Source: Ascaris suum
Lineage: Eukaryota > Nematoda > Chromadorea > Rhabditida > Ascarididae
Length of the DNA: 64,000 nt
Assembly: GCA_013433145.1 (NCBI GenBank)
Contig: CM024170.1
Location: 2,437,459 to 2,501,458 of the forward strand
Direction of reading: 5' to 3'
Shown: piece by piece, positions 32,951 through 46,515 of the stretch
Layout of the letters: each line of letters opens with the position of its first letter
Numbering within the stretch: the first letter of the stretch is position 1
The notes under the pieces: generated by a model
Database searches by the model: none
What the model saw: the letters and a program-made list of their open reading frames with translations, nothing else
What the model was told of the DNA's origin: nothing
Made by a program: the position numbers and the translations under genes

Positions 32951-35619
32951 CGAATGTTTCAATTACGTTACTAATATTTGCATCAACAATAATACTACAA
33001 ACGTGCATACTGTGTTATTCTCATATTTTCTTACTCATTTTAATTCATCAAAATTTACGTCATAATGAGAAAAAAAAATGGCGCACACATGAGCAATCGG
33101 TAATCATTTTTAATAATTTTCATTGATGAAAGTAACAATATCAGAAGCTGTCAATAAAGATGCCACTAGCAGAAGCTGTCAATAACGAAAGAGATATGAG
33201 CAATAATTTGCTCATAATTCCATTACATTGACCATTTGTATAAATTGTTTTTTCCAAATCAAATTTCCTGTTTTTAGTGATGAAATGCGTACAAACGCTT
33301 TTATATATTTAAGCGCCTGAGAGTTATTGAAAAGATTTGAAAGTTAAAAATTGAAAAATTGCTAAGAGAGGTCATTTATTGATGGTCATTTAGTGGTCAT
33401 CTAATAATCTATTTGCACAACTCTAGCTTCACTTATTGTCGTATTGAAACTTAGATCAGACAGATATAGTATATAAATATACATGAGCACAAACAAGATC
33501 TCTTTATAAGACGCTTTTAGATTTGTAAAGATTATACGAAAAAAAAAACAAGAGCAAGTTTTTTTATTTTCCTTCCAAGGTGGGAAATTCATCGAATGAT
33601 ATTAGCTTGGAAAATTTCAGCTTATGCACTTTATTTGTTATAAATAGTAGAAAAGATTTTGCTCTTAATAAGATTATATTGTTTCAAGAATTTGTAATGA
33701 TTTCCCGATATTTTTGGTTGTAATCGATGATTATCATAGTTATCAGCAAATTACTAATACAGATAAGAGTACTAACCCGACTTTAATGCAGCATAAATTT
33801 CATAGACAATTTCTATAGTTCAAATGAGAACATGAGGGAAAAAATATTCCCACTGAGCATTAGACATATAAATTCGTTTATTTACTTACTTATATTTGCT
33901 TATTTATTACTTATTTATTACATATAAGATAAGCGGATTATTGCACCTGACAGAAACAAGCATTGCATTCTCGAGAGATTAGAAGAAATGCAACCACACG
34001 TGAGCCCGTTTGAGATCGTATCTGAAATTAATGCAACATTTGTCAATACAGTGTATAAAAATTGAACACATTTAATTAACTTATATATCACCTGATCTAT
34101 TCCGATACATATTTGCAAACAATAATAAAAATTAGAAATACTTATATATAAATTAGAAATATTTATCAATGAATCGATCACTACTAAAAAGAACGATCGA
34201 TATATATCAACTAGGAAGGAAACGTATATACTATGCGTATGTTTCATTAATTAGATTTGAATAATTGAAACTATGTCTTTCAACGAAATGCGATATCATT
34301 AAAAAAAATAAGTGCTACCATAAAATGATAGCTCGAAAAATCGCTCCTTTTTATGAATATTAACTAAATGATAGCGAAATAGCTAAAAAAAAAATTTAAA
34401 TTGAAATATTCATAAGAAGAAAATTTATATTAATTTTCCTTAACAACCTCATTTTGTTAGTGGTACTAGGAATGCATATTATTAAAATTTAAATAGAGTA
34501 TCTCAAGTGGCATCAAATATGATTATTAGGCATCTTTTAGCAATGATCATATAAAACAACCAATTTTCAAATTCTCAACAAAAAATTTTCCTATTTGAAA
34601 TAAAAAATTTAATATTTTTTAAATTATGCAAAATTAGATCATATAAAAATTTAAAATTTATCTTATATGGAAATTAGATTAGTAACGTTCTCAAATAGAA
34701 TAGAAGATTAATCAAATAGACGGTTAATTCGGTATAAAATTTAATTGGAGAGGCTGAGTAAATGATACGTGCGCGCAAGACCTAGATGCTTTTTCTTTTT
34801 TTTTCTTTGCACACGCCGCGTTAGGAATGTTCTTTTCTTTTTTTTTTTTTCAATAGGAACTCAATTAGTATGTCAATAAATTCGGCTAAAAATCGATGAG
34901 ATTACGTAGTGAAGAAAGCGGAAATCACAATTTACTTCTTTGGAATTTTAAATGAAAACAAAAAGAGAAAAAGAAAATGAAATTTTTTGTTCAACTAAAT
35001 TTCTGCAAAAAAAAAAAAATTCGAGTGTAAATTTAATTGTCTTTTAGTAAGATCCAGTTCAGTTGTTTTTTTTTTTAATTAAAAGATTAGGGCATTTTTT
35101 TTTCCAATTTGTTTGTTAGGTATTGTTGTCCATTAGTTTGCTTTGCTAAAATTTTCGAAATGAGAATATTTCAAAAATTCTTTTTTTTTGGTATTTATTT
35201 ATTCCTATTTAAATCTATTTATTTAATTTCTATTTGCTAAAATATATAAAAATCACTATCTATTTCATAAAATTTCACTCTCTAATCGTCGTTTTCTTTT
35301 ATGAAAAAGATTTTATAGGTTTTGAAATTTTTTGATATTTTTTTTTTTTTTTTGAAAAGTATGCGAGGAATAAAGTTATTTCAAGTATAATTTATTTTAA
35401 ACGCAAATGCATAGATGTGTTGATTGAATTTGAATGCAAATTTATGCGCATGGTTGATCACTGAATGGCAATTTAAATACACATCTTGGCAAAGATGTTA
35501 TTTGAGGTTTCATGAATTTGCATTCATCCAAAATCAGTTGTAATGATGCATTAAGCAAATAGCTAAATTGAAATTCAAATTAATTTCATTAATAATAAAT
35601 AATATTATCGTTAACTAAC
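32951..35619 (-). other. Intron between exons 2 and 3 of the minus-strand gene
   Basis: AT-rich. A 15-bp direct duplication (agaagctgtcaata) occurs at 33142 and 33171. No other gene is supported; the frames at 33401-34247 are compositional. Confidence 0.45.
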
Positions 35620-36097
35620 CCATTTGTTGAGCACTTGTTGAAAGTGTATCATATCGGGATTCTCGGCTGCGATATCTGCAGAAAGTCTATTCAATTGTGT
35701 AACCATCGAACAATCCGAAAATGATGGAATAAATGATTGTTGTTGTTGTCGATGTATACTCTCACTCATATAATGCTTCTCATGATGACTGCTAGATTTA
35801 GTGGTGATGATTGTTGATGATATACGATTAGAAAGTTGGGTATCCGAAGGACATGCATGAGAGGAATGAGAAAGCGATAGACATGAAGAAGGCGCTAATG
35901 GTGACGAAACACATAGAGGACCATTAACTAGACATTGATGCTTATCGTGGTGCAGTGATGTGCAATCCATAACGGTTGTCACATTCGTATCACATTCATG
36001 TTCAGATTGTAAAAGTGGTACAACATCCGACCAATTAGGCGCCGTTGCATCGCTTCTTGATACAGCACGCATTTTCGTTGCAAATGATCCAGATTCT
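35620..36097 (-). CDS. Exon 2 of the minus-strand gene, Ser/His-rich
   Basis: This is the best single exon in the window. The acceptor is gaattttctttcag, the donor is AAATGG|gttagt, and the 478-nt frame (one base plus 159 codons) has no stop. It reads ESGSFATKMRAVSRSDATAP at the start. A Ser/His/Cys-rich middle with a QQQQ run follows. It ends in a helical stretch, RLSADIAAENPDMIHFQQVL, then NKW. The first base completes the codon AG|A from exon 1. G+C and residue mix are far from chance for this DNA. Low-complexity, probably disordered sequence dominates. No catalytic motif, signal peptide or membrane span is seen, and the family is not recognised. Confidence 0.8.
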
Positions 36098-36854
36098 CTG
36101 AAAGAAAATTCACTAATTAAGTGGGTGGTAATTATTTGGCAACTGTGACATCAAAACATCAACAGTAATCCTTCAATTCTCAGAAACTCTTTTAAGGGAT
36201 TCAAGAATTAAATCTATATTTTAACAGCCTAAATAGACCTTCAGAAAAGTATTATAAATATTAAAACCTCATAAGGCTAATTAAGTGAGCTGATGACATA
36301 TCACGACGTCAGATATTTTCGTGGATACATGTAGCGTTCGGACTGTGCATTTTGGCGCAACTAAATGAGCCAAGAGACCTATCTTTCCTCACCTCCCCCT
36401 TGTCCCTCCCTCGCCCTTCTCCAAGCTGCCCATCTTCATATCACGGGATAAATAAACAACCGCCTACAGTTTGAACTTGTGCTACCGACTGGATTAGTCA
36501 CGGTCTCTTTGATCTAAGCTACTTTGATTAGCCTGGACAATGTTCTAGAGGTCAATCCAGCATTTGTATCGATCGTCCTAGGGAAATGATTTTTTGAAAA
36601 TATCAGGAGGGGTTCTCATAATTTACAAATATCTTAAAGAACAGTTATGCTCTACACTTAGTATTCACTTTAAAATTGAACAGTGAACAATCTCATAATA
36701 GCATTCATTTCGTACAACATTAAATGAATCGATCACGTAAACGAAACCAAGTATGATAGTATTTGCGACGTCAAAACGTTCATGCAATGTAACCAACAAC
36801 GTTGAATGGGTGAAAATACTAAAGAAACACTGTTTCTGCTAAAGAATAGGCACA

Positions 36855-36950
36855 GATTATTTCTAGGCTTGCAGTTGCCGAGTGTCTAGGTTATTTTTTA
36901 GGCCTAGATTATTTCTAGATTGGTAGTTGCCGTGTGGCTTAGATTATTCC
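36855..36950 (+). repeat. Imperfect tandem duplication, about 45-55 bp
   Basis: tttctaggcttgcagttgcc / gtgtctaggttatt recurs as tttctagattggtagttgcc / gtgtggcttagattatt, with a third partial copy of taggcctagattattt between. Confidence 0.75.
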
Positions 36951-37379
36951 CTCTTCAAAATACTCCAGGTCTACTTATACAGCTGTGCATATAAGCTAGC
37001 TTCCTAACATTTTAAACTTTATAGCTGCTATATGTGTGAAGCAGTTCTTTACATCCGAGTAATCATTACCAAATCTTGCACAGATATGCATGTGCCTCAA
37101 CTAATCACCCACTGCAACATACTTGCTATTTATGAAAACATACACATCGGAGCGATAATCAGAAAATTTTCTCAGAAATTGAGGTCGAAATTTCGAAATA
37201 TCCCTAAATTCTGGAAATTTGCCAACTTTACGAACGGCCAATAAATTTAAAAAAATATATGAAATGATGCACAGAAATTCAACTGATCTAATCGCTTATG
37301 AAAGTCTTCTAAAGAAGTTCGTTTTTTTTTTCCAACATTTAAATTGCTATGAAATGAAAAATCGTTCGATGAAGAGTCT

Positions 37380-37455
37380 ATGCAAATTTTTAGTACATTT
37401 AACTGCCTATCACTTTTTCATCCATATGAAGTTTAGTACAAGAGATCATCCCAAT
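37380..37455 (+). repeat. Dispersed repeat, copy 1 (partner near 48290)
   Basis: It shares the order atgcaaattttt, agtacatttaactgcctatcac, and gaagtttagtacaagagatc with 48288-48375, at perhaps 70-75% identity. This suggests an old, low-copy interspersed element. Confidence 0.55.
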
Positions 37456-37593
37456 AAAATACATTCTATACATTCCAAACAACAAATTTCACAATGCAGC
37501 AGCTAAAACGACCTGACAAAGAAGCAGATTTGTATATACGCATCCGCGTAATCGTTTAGATAAATAACATAATAGTGCATTGTTTTCAATCCA

Positions 37594-37697
<104 letters not shown>

Positions 37698-37769
37698 CAA
37701 ATTTTCCTGGTAGTTGACGGATTAAATCGTTAAAATATAAATAAGAGGTCAACTATGCTGTAGATTACA

Positions 37770-37850
37770 CCCAACAAATTTTGTGGTCCTAATTTTAGCG
37801 GTTTCGAAGCCGAAGTTATCAGACAAACAGACAGACAGATATCAACATAA
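37770..37850 (-). repeat. Dispersed repeat with TCTG motif, copy 1 (partner near 59450)
   Basis: On the minus strand, tctgtctgtctgtttgtctg is followed by ataacttcggcttcgaaacc and a run ending in acaaaattt. The plus strand at 59448-59540 has the same order (tctgtttgtctgtccgctag, then attgctgaagctcgaaca, then caaaattt). This resembles the tail of an interspersed element. Confidence 0.5.
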
Positions 37851-38640
37851 AGAGACACGATTTCGCGATATTGCGCCTCATAAATGCGAATTTTTAAAGT
37901 GCAGGAGCAGAAATAATAGATGAGTGCGGATAAAATGCAATATGTGCTATTAAGCAGACCGACCACTCTCAGGATAACCGCAAACGAATCGATAATGAAT
38001 TAAAACACTTCATTAGCAGTGAATAAATTCCCATTTTTCAGCAAATAATTTCGATGTAATGAATCAGATAAATAAAGGTTAGCCAAGGTAAGAACAGGTA
38101 TGTAAACAACCTTGAGATCCCTTACGAAATATTTCTATCATATTCGATTCATACTTGCGAATAAATTTATATAGTAACTAAGATTCGTAAATAAATTCAT
38201 TCATCAAGAAATTGAAAAGAAATAACAATCGAAACAGAATTAAAATATTTTTTATTCTTTCCATTATCAATTCTCAAATATATATTAGTGCACTACTATT
38301 TTTTGAATTTTTTTTTTTCTGATATTATTAGTTAAGGAAAAAAAACAAATCGAAATAATTGAAGTCCGGAAAAAAGTTAAGCAAAAATAAAAGATTTTCT
38401 AAAGTCATTTTTCTTCTTCATCGAACGATCAAAAAAAAATCCGAAAAGAGTTTTCGATAATAGAAAGATACCACTGATATAAAAAGAATGAAGATAAATT
38501 CAGCCAGATTCTACGATCATGTAGAAATGAATGATATAGCTATAGTGAACTAGAATATTTTTGAGAACTTTGTTTAAAAAAAATCGCTTCCTGATTTTTT
38601 CAAATGAAAATCTCGATGAAAAACAAATGCCTTCTTCAAA

Positions 38641-38686
38641 AAATTAATTAATTAAATAAATAAATATAAATAAATAAATAAATAAA

Positions 38687-38731
<45 letters not shown>

Positions 38732-38747
38732 AAAAGTGAGTAAATAA
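38641..38747. repeat. (AAAT)n microsatellite
   Basis: About 25 tetranucleotide units with a few extra A insertions. Confidence 0.96.
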
Positions 38748-38869
38748 AGCGGATGTCATGTAAGAAATAACTGCGGATAAAGAAAAAATTTGGCATTTTT
38801 TATTTTAGGGTTCATAGAAATTACAGAAATAATATACGGAAGAATTTTGATTTCGAGGTTTGTTGCACG

Positions 38870-39060
38870 TTCGAAATGAAGCGATACGGCAAAATGTGAG
38901 TGTAACAGCTGCGCTGAGGTTCGATGGGTAAGCGTAGTGAGACTGACGATTTGCCAATCCTGACTGCTGGCTATCGGTATGAGCAGCGCGGTCCTCGACC
39001 CCCTCCCCTCCCCCCCCCCCCCCCCCTTCCCTGGTAGTGTTGATGACGTTTGACCGCAAC
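38870..39060. other. G+C-raised patch with C17 run, gene not resolved
   Basis: Both strands have overlapping frames. A donor-like gtgagt follows an open plus-strand stretch at 38898, but no acceptor or family supports an exon. The C-rich segment 38998-39030 includes 17 consecutive C. Confidence 0.45.
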
Positions 39061-39271
39061 CATGAATTAATTGCACAATGTGTAAAAATAAATTGTTGAA
39101 CAATTTCAATGAATTTTCCACTTGAAAACTTCAAACGATTCGCTCTTCAATTAAATCAGTTTTCAGTCATTATTTAACAGCAATTCTTTTATTTCAATGG
39201 TCTATCTTAAACAGTAATATCCCTTAAAGAGTAAGTAGTAATGCCATTAGGTATGAACATTAGAAAGACGA

Positions 39272-39272
<1 letters not shown>

Positions 39273-39323
<51 letters not shown>
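39273..39323. repeat. (TA)n microsatellite, about 50 bp
   Basis: Uninterrupted alternating TA. Confidence 0.97.
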
Positions 39324-39325
<2 letters not shown>

Positions 39326-39826
39326 CATGCTGAACAATTGCCGACAATAACTATAGACAGATTGAAGGTTGAAGAAATTTCAGCTTTTAGAAACGATTAT
39401 AGCAGAAATATATTGCAAGAATTATTCTCGTGAGGGTGATATTATCGAAAAAATTAGGATGTGTTTCTGGGATATCGAATCAGTCAATCTCTTAGACATG
39501 AAAGTTGGAAGAAATTAAGGCACGAAAATGTTCAAACCTTAGCTTTATGTTCTTGAAAATTGTGCCATTACGTTTGTAAGATTCATAACATTATTAGCGG
39601 AATGTCTATCATTCAGAAATAAATATGGCAACATGAAGGTATAGTGTAGAGTTAACGCATGCCGAGGAAACAAAATACCTTCGAAATTTAGCTGTTTATT
39701 CATTTATTAGCAAGCAAAATTTATCGATTCTATTTACCGCACTTTTATCATTCCCGAATGATAGAATTGATGGCAGAGGCATCTCTTCGCTCATCCCTTC
39801 CCCATCTGCGCTCCCACCTCCAACCT

Positions 39827-39844
39827 CCCCCCCCCCCCCCCCCC
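39827..39844 (+). repeat. Poly-C homopolymer, 18 bp, in a C-rich segment
   Basis: Unbroken C run at the end of a pyrimidine-rich stretch (39786-39850). The minus strand is a strong quadruplex candidate. Confidence 0.96.
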
Positions 39845-41020
39845 TCCATTTTTCGCGACTTCAACATCTTTACTGACGAATAAATTGTGTCACGTTAATC
39901 TCTGAAACCTTAGCTAATAAAGCTCTAGTGCGGCGACGATAACGATCGATGGGTGAAGTGATATCTTCAAATGGTACAATGGTCAAAGGCCATTAAATCC
40001 ATTGCCTTCTTCACAAGCAAAAATCATAGAGCATAACAACTGCTGCACAGTGCATATGGTTGCCTAGTTTCCGTTTCATGAATTTCGAAATATAGATACC
40101 ATTCGTCGGTCCCTCCCTCCTCTCCCCTCCTTCCCATTTCCATTCTCCCATCCCACTTTGCCGTTTCTCTTTGTAGATGGGTAAAAATATCTTCCCAAAA
40201 TTTCACAGATGCAGCCAACAAAGATGCTTTTTTTTTAAAGCAAAAATCCGCCTTAAATTTGATGTTCTCTAAAATTTATTCACCCTTGAGGCGCCATCGC
40301 ATCAATTCATCTCCCTTTGAATTCAGTTTGCGCCTCATATTTAATCTCATCCTTATCGAGCAAGGATATTAAAATCTTTGAGCGCCCAATTCGAGTTTTT
40401 GCAGTATTGAAAGTAAAAAAAAAAAGGGAGAATATTAGTTGGCAAATGATGATGAAAAACTAAACTTACTTATGAAGGGATATAATTAAGTATTAATTTA
40501 GCTCTCAAATATTATTTACAACACTTTTGAAGAATTTTTTTCAACTATACGAAGTACACTAACTCCTATAGACATAGTAAATCTAGCATTTAGATGAAAT
40601 GTCCTAAAAACTATATGAAAGTGCTCTCTTTTTTGTTTGGAATACTTAAATCGAATATAATTCTTGGCTCATTTGCTCGTAAAAAAATATTTAGTGTTAA
40701 AATGAAAAAAAAAATTTAAGCAGAAAAAAAGAAGAAGTAATCAACTAGTCTCCTTAGAATACTCGGTACTTAGCTTAACAAATAAAAGAAAGAAGCGAAA
40801 TACGATGAACCTAAATCACCAATCAACCGCTCTCTTCCTATACGCTCGTATTGATTACGTAGCGCAAAAAAAAAAAAAAATGCAAATAGGGGATTCAATG
40901 TTATCGCCTAACGCAACAATGCAGCGAAAAACGAACGTAGTACGTAAATTTTGCTTCAATGCATTCAATTCATCGCAAAAAATTCGAATATTTAAGCAAA
41001 AAGCAAATAAATACCTATCA

Positions 41021-41078
41021 ATTTAATTTAATTTAATTTAATTTAATTTAATTCAATTTATTTCAATTCAATTCAATT
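41021..41078. repeat. (AATTT)n pentanucleotide repeat
   Basis: About seven aattt units followed by degenerate aattc units. Confidence 0.93.
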
Positions 41079-41590
41079 GGCCATTTAAATGAAGCAAGAA
41101 AAAAAGACCGAAAAAATAGCGTCGGATATTTTAAATCTGTACTAGAAATTTATTAAGCAGTAATAATGATCTATCAATTTTTTCGCTCTAGTTTATTAAG
41201 CAATCATTACGCTAAATAATCGACATTTTCAATCTACTTGATAGAATTTTTGAATGTTGATCATAATTTCGCTATTTTAGATCTCTTGGTAATTAATGTT
41301 CTTCAACATTTTTCCAATGATAAATAATTTTTTGCGTTGAATTAATCTGCATATATCCTAGCCATTGAACTGATAACGTAGAGGATTCTAATAAAAGTGA
41401 GTAAGATTTGAGGAACGATCTATGAGTTGTATTTCCTGGATGCTCTCGCTACGATGCCTAGGATCATGCTTAGTACGTCTGTTACAACATTCTCATTGAT
41501 TGCGGCTTTTCAGCGATCCTTATATTTTGAATTATTTAGTCTTACATGTCATAATTCCGGAAGTCTGCGATTGATGGTCACAAGCGTCGG

Positions 41591-41779
41591 TTGTTGACTA
41601 GCTCCGCGGATCTGATCCCTCCCTGTCACTCCAAATTAGATATGGGCGACGAGAATAAATCCCAGAACTGCAGCATACAACTGCCACATATCCGTTTGCA
41701 TTCTTGCCGAATAGCCACAAGGAAGGGGCTAACCGCAGTGTTTATAGATCTAAAAGGAGGATTCGCATGGCTACCCTGA
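41591..41779 (+). pseudogene. Reverse-transcriptase-like relic (very degraded)
   Basis: The last 32 codons of a 62-codon frame read PHIRLHSCRIATRKGLTAVF followed by IDLKGGFAWLP, stop. The pattern [F/V]xIDLKxGFxxLP resembles reverse-transcriptase motif A, where the Asp coordinates metal. In Ty3/gypsy-type elements this is typically DLKSGFxQIP, and some LINE enzymes have a related DLKxAFD. The surrounding G+C island (41400-42200) is unlike its AT-rich flanks, as expected for an inserted element. The downstream sequence is broken by stops in all frames, and no YxDD box, long terminal repeats or protease were found. A minus-strand frame at 42093-41908 overlaps the island and could be an unrelated coding alternative. 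Confidence 0.33.
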
Positions 41780-42199
41780 TGACGAATTACGCTGATTTCT
41801 CTAAACTGATGACTAATTTATATTGGTCGATGTGCTCGCAAACTTATACATTTCTATTGCAATTCTAGAGAAGATATAACTGGGATGAGATGAATCTATA
41901 TTTGCAATTAGTGAACGACGTAGACAATTATTGTCAAGGCTGACAGAGCTAGGGGAGTGGAAGTGCGCCATAGAATGAGGAAAACTCTCGAGGATTCACT
42001 GCCTAAATGGAATCTTATCTGAGAAAGACCGATATATGCGCGATTCAATGACTGTTTCTTTGTCCCGTCGTCTTCAACGACTGTTATAACCAATGTTGCA
42101 TCACCTAGTGGTCAGATTTTTGGTGAACTTGCTTTCTCTGCTCTTAGTTCTTCTGGAGAAGAATCCTAGATGGGTCGGTCAGTCTCTTCTCAATGGCTA

Positions 42200-44430
42200 C
42201 GATTCCTACAGTCTTTGCATAAGCGCCGAATAAATCATACATATAATCAGTGCAAATAAAAGTTCTACCAATAAGTTAGAATATTTATCATTATTAGCGA
42301 TTGAATTAATTTGGAATAGAAATGAAAATCAAAATTTAGAGATTTAGAGTCGTAATATGTCGATAGCAATGTGAATACATGATAATAATGAAGACTTCAA
42401 GAATAAAAGAGATCTTTCATTATTGATGTGAAATAAAGAAGATGGATTTCATTGTTGCAACAAACTTTAAAAAAAAAAGAAAAAATTTCATGTAGGAATA
42501 AGTCGATATGAGAAAGTATTCAAGATAATACAACTACATAAAGATTAAATTATTTAATTCGATCGCCTCATTACTCTTTATTGAATGAGTAATAAAAACT
42601 TAACTTAAACATTTCAAGAGAATTTTCAAAAATTAAGCAATGAGAAGGAAGAATTTTTACACTTCAAAATACTATGCAATTTAATCAACGATTGAGGATA
42701 TGAGATTTTATATTTTTCCATTTCTAAAAATACAACCGAAAAACATTATCAACATCCAATGCATTATTCTTGGAAAACAGAAAACAATCTCTTCTAAGTG
42801 AAGAGGAATAGATCGCATAATGGAGGAAATTTTTTTTTTCGAGGATCTAAATAAGCGTCGAAGCTAATTCCTCAATATGCAAAGCTATCTTTGAAGCAAT
42901 CATTTTACTTCAGTAGCAATCAACCACTCTCTGGCCATTGCTTCAATTGCGCTCCGAGAGATCATCTAGAACGGAATTAGATACAACTAGAATTCAACTT
43001 TCATCTTCATCAATTTTCTCAATATATTTTCAACTCTCGAGAGGTATATGTTTTGGCATCTGTGTCAAGAGCAGGACGGGTAGGGGAGGTAGTAAATGAG
43101 CTGAAGATGTCGATTAACATATCGAGAAGCCGAAAATTGCTTATGCAATACTCTATAAATGCGTATGGAATAGAAGCCTCTAGGGAAAACATCAAAATGA
43201 CGCTCTATATTATTATAAACTTATCTAATTCCTTTATATACTTCATATAGACGATTTTCAATATGAGATGAAAGAAATCATTTGAAGATTTTAAAACAAG
43301 GTAAATCAATTAGAAGCTAAAAATAGATCCTTTAAAAAAAAAAAAGAACAATGAGCAAATGTTACGAAGATAAATGAAACAAACGTTGTGAAAAGTTGAG
43401 ATCAATGTACAAGCAGAAACTATAAAGAACATAAAAGAACTCTCTCATATAGATGCATCCAAAAAAAAAACATTTTTTTCCCCACTCTTTTAGTAAAAAA
43501 ATACAACGAGTTGCTGAGGATTTTCGCACTATCACTGCGATTTCTAATATGGATTGATCTTTGTTGGGCAACTTCAAAAAAAAAAATTAATTCTGATTCT
43601 TCAATCTCTCTCCTCTTTCTCCTTCTCCGGGAATACTTAAATTCAAAAGAGAAAACGGATAGAATCACATAACATTCAACAAATAAGGTAGGTATTTCGA
43701 CTCGCGTCGATATCGGCAAATATGAAAGCGTTTATAAAAGACAGAAAGAATCAAATAGGTTAAATAAGAGTGACGTTGTCGATAAAATAATACGCGGCGA
43801 TAAATTGTATCAATCAAATCATAAATAAATTAAATTATCGCTCATTTCTCTTTTATTTATTCTCCTAGGCATTCGACTGCCTAAAATCATTGAAATGCTT
43901 TGAAATATTTATAGACGTTTTTCGTAAATTTATGCTTCCTTTATAAATAATAGCGGAAATATTTACGATTATAATTCTAGATGGATGATAGTGATTACTC
44001 GTTACAGTATTGCGGCTATAAACATCCAATGCCTACAAATACAAATTACAATTCAAGCAGCTAAAAAGAAATATTTTATCATCATCTAGCAGAGAGCAAA
44101 TAAATATATTGCGATAACTTATTTCTTTGGTGAAAATAATATCACGCTAAATGAAGAATATTCAGACGAGATTGACTTCAATGATCAAACTCAATATGAT
44201 CAATATGGTGATCGAAAAGTCTAGATGATCGAAAAGAGATGCTCACTTATATAAATTCCTCGTTCATTAAAAAAAGAACCTCAATAAAGGTGCCGTGTAA
44301 ATTGGTTTTACATTTGATATGCTTATAATTTCGGAGTTACCTTATTTCAATCTCATGAGATAAATAGCGATCAAGGTATGATGATTAGATCTTTCTTTAC
44401 TAAAAAAATAAATGATCACAAATACTAGAC
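42200..44430. other. No supported gene
   Basis: AT-rich sequence with short frames. The longest (43420-43719 minus) runs through A/T homopolymers and is not credible. Confidence 0.45.
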
Positions 44431-44432
44431 AG

Positions 44433-44506
44433 ACATCACCTCTGGCAAGAATATGCAGAATGTGAAGCTAACGATAGAGGAGAGGCGCACGAAGACGTCA
44501 CATGAG
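44433..44506 (+). CDS. Candidate internal exon, unrecognised
   Basis: The acceptor is aaatactagacag and the donor is GAG|gtaagg, close to consensus. The frame is two bases plus 24 codons: ITSGKNMQNVKLTIEERRTK, then TSHE. G+C is about 50%, against roughly 25-30% outside, and the frame is blocked by a stop just upstream of the acceptor. The acceptor lacks a pyrimidine run. It lies inside the 13.3-kb intron on the opposite strand, so it would belong to a nested antisense transcript. No partner exon was found. Confidence 0.33.
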
Positions 44507-45179
44507 GTAAGGACAACAAAGAAGAATACGGACACGCACTAAATTTACGCTGACGCATATGGCATGCTAAAAGGAATAACAGCTAGTGAGCCAAACGAAA
44601 GCCTATCAAAAAAATAACAGAACAATCAGAAAAAAGACAAAAAAAGAACTCATAAAGACTAGTCGGGAAGAAATAAACGATAGGAATAAAGCTCATTCGA
44701 AAAAAAGAAACGTATAGATAGGTGAAGAAAATTAAAGAGCAAATATATTACGATCAAGCATTAATAAAAGCATAAAAAATTTTCACAAAATGCTGCAAAT
44801 CATTTTTGAATTTTATTGCTATTAAACGCGATAAATTTATCGAAAATTTTCCTATCGGATGGAAATAATTTGCAAAACAATCCTTAAACATTTCAATTTT
44901 TTAGTGAGATTTTAATTAGAAATATTGACAAATTGCATGTATTTTTAGATATCATTAAAAAAAAGACCTACAGCAACGTTTAAGTGAAAACTACACTTGA
45001 GTTGGTTTAATATTGGAAACGATTATATTTAGAAAATTAGTGCACTAGTCTTCTTATAAATATTTAAATTTATTAATTGTAGACAATAAACAAAAAGCGG
45101 TTTTAAAAACGATTTCATTCTCGTCTAAACAACAGAAAAAAATCTTTTCCAGAATTTCCTGGAATATCATCGCTTCTTC

Positions 45180-45216
45180 TTCCCCCACCCCCCCCCCCCC
45201 TCCCCCCTCCTCCCAA
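45180..45216 (+). other. C-rich tract, possible G-quadruplex on the minus strand
   Basis: Runs of 5, 12, 6 and 2-3 C separated by one to two bases. Confidence 0.55.
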
Positions 45217-46515
45217 AAAAAAAACGGTTTTTTAAATTCATTTCCACATAATCAACACACTTAAGTGAATTCATTTGCTTAGCTATCTATCTTATTTGTG
45301 TAATATATTTTTCTCTCCTATTTTTCTCTATCAATTTTCATTAACCCTCCTATTAACCTCTTCAAAAAAAAAAAAAAAATTCAGTGATCATAGAAAGCTT
45401 ATATAGAAGAGATAAGAAGAAAAAAAAAGAGCTCACATAACGAAGAGGCTTATCGGCGTTCGTCCATTCTCGATGATGGATACATTTGCTCAGCTTACGC
45501 GAGCGTTGTGTTAGGGGGGACTAGGCTCTTGGCTAATTCGCATCTAACATAGCATTTATTGACGTAGTTGAATTGTTTGCCTAGGTCACATTATAGATCG
45601 GCAAAAAATATTTTCTCTAACTTAGCAAAAATATAGCCAAGCATATCCAAACCATACATTTGATATATTGAAGTAATTAAATTATGTTCCAAAAAAAAAA
45701 AATTTTTTTTTAGTTAGTAAGAAATTTGTGAAATTTAAGTGTAAATGAAATCGATTTATACGTATAAAATATTGTTTCACATAAATATATAAATTAGAAT
45801 ATTATATAAAAATATTGTTTAATATGCAAAAATGTGAAATCTAAAATGTACAAAATATTCGTCTATTTCAATAGAGGCTATAGAAAATAGCTGAGAATCC
45901 TTTTCCAATGCACACTTTCTAGATAACTTTATCGTAGGATAATTCTCGTTTTCAGCAACACTCTATTTCAAGTGATATCAGAATCGCATGCCTATATCTA
46001 TCATATCTTAGACGGGATTGGACTGATATCTAGACACCCTTCAGATCGGATCGATTAACGTCGTCGTGATCTTAAATCGATAAATGAGCAATGCTAATCG
46101 CTCTCTTGATCATCTCTTTGATGCAGAGGTGTTATGTATGAAATAAAGGCGGCTATTGAAAATGAGAATTGAAAATGTTTTCCGCTCAGAACTTTGATGC
46201 AGAGGTGAAATATTGAAAAAAAAAAGAGAATCACCTTTCACATAATATTTTCTTCCACTCAGAACTCTTTAAAATAGTAGACCGGAAAACACATCTCCTT
46301 ATCACCTCTACTTAGCACATAACAGACCGGAAAAAGGGCTTATAAAGTTGATTGTTTGGTAAAAAGTTTTTCGCCATCTCCTTAGCACCGCTAATTGATG
46401 AAAATCGATCTTCAACTTTTTTATTAATGAAAAAGATTTAAAAATATTCTATATTGTTCGAACTGTTTCTCAATTGCTGATTTCTCGAAGTGAAAGATAA
46501 CTCTCCAGAGTATCG

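Noticed and set aside
38756..39134. Two overlapping minus-strand frames of 109 and 121 codons
   Set aside because: Both run through the C17 tract as Gly runs. Mutually overlapping frames with homopolymer support are not credible without other evidence.
43362..43719. Minus-strand frames of 71 and 99 codons
   Set aside because: They overlap each other and cross A10 and A/T-runs. Composition is explained by AT bias.
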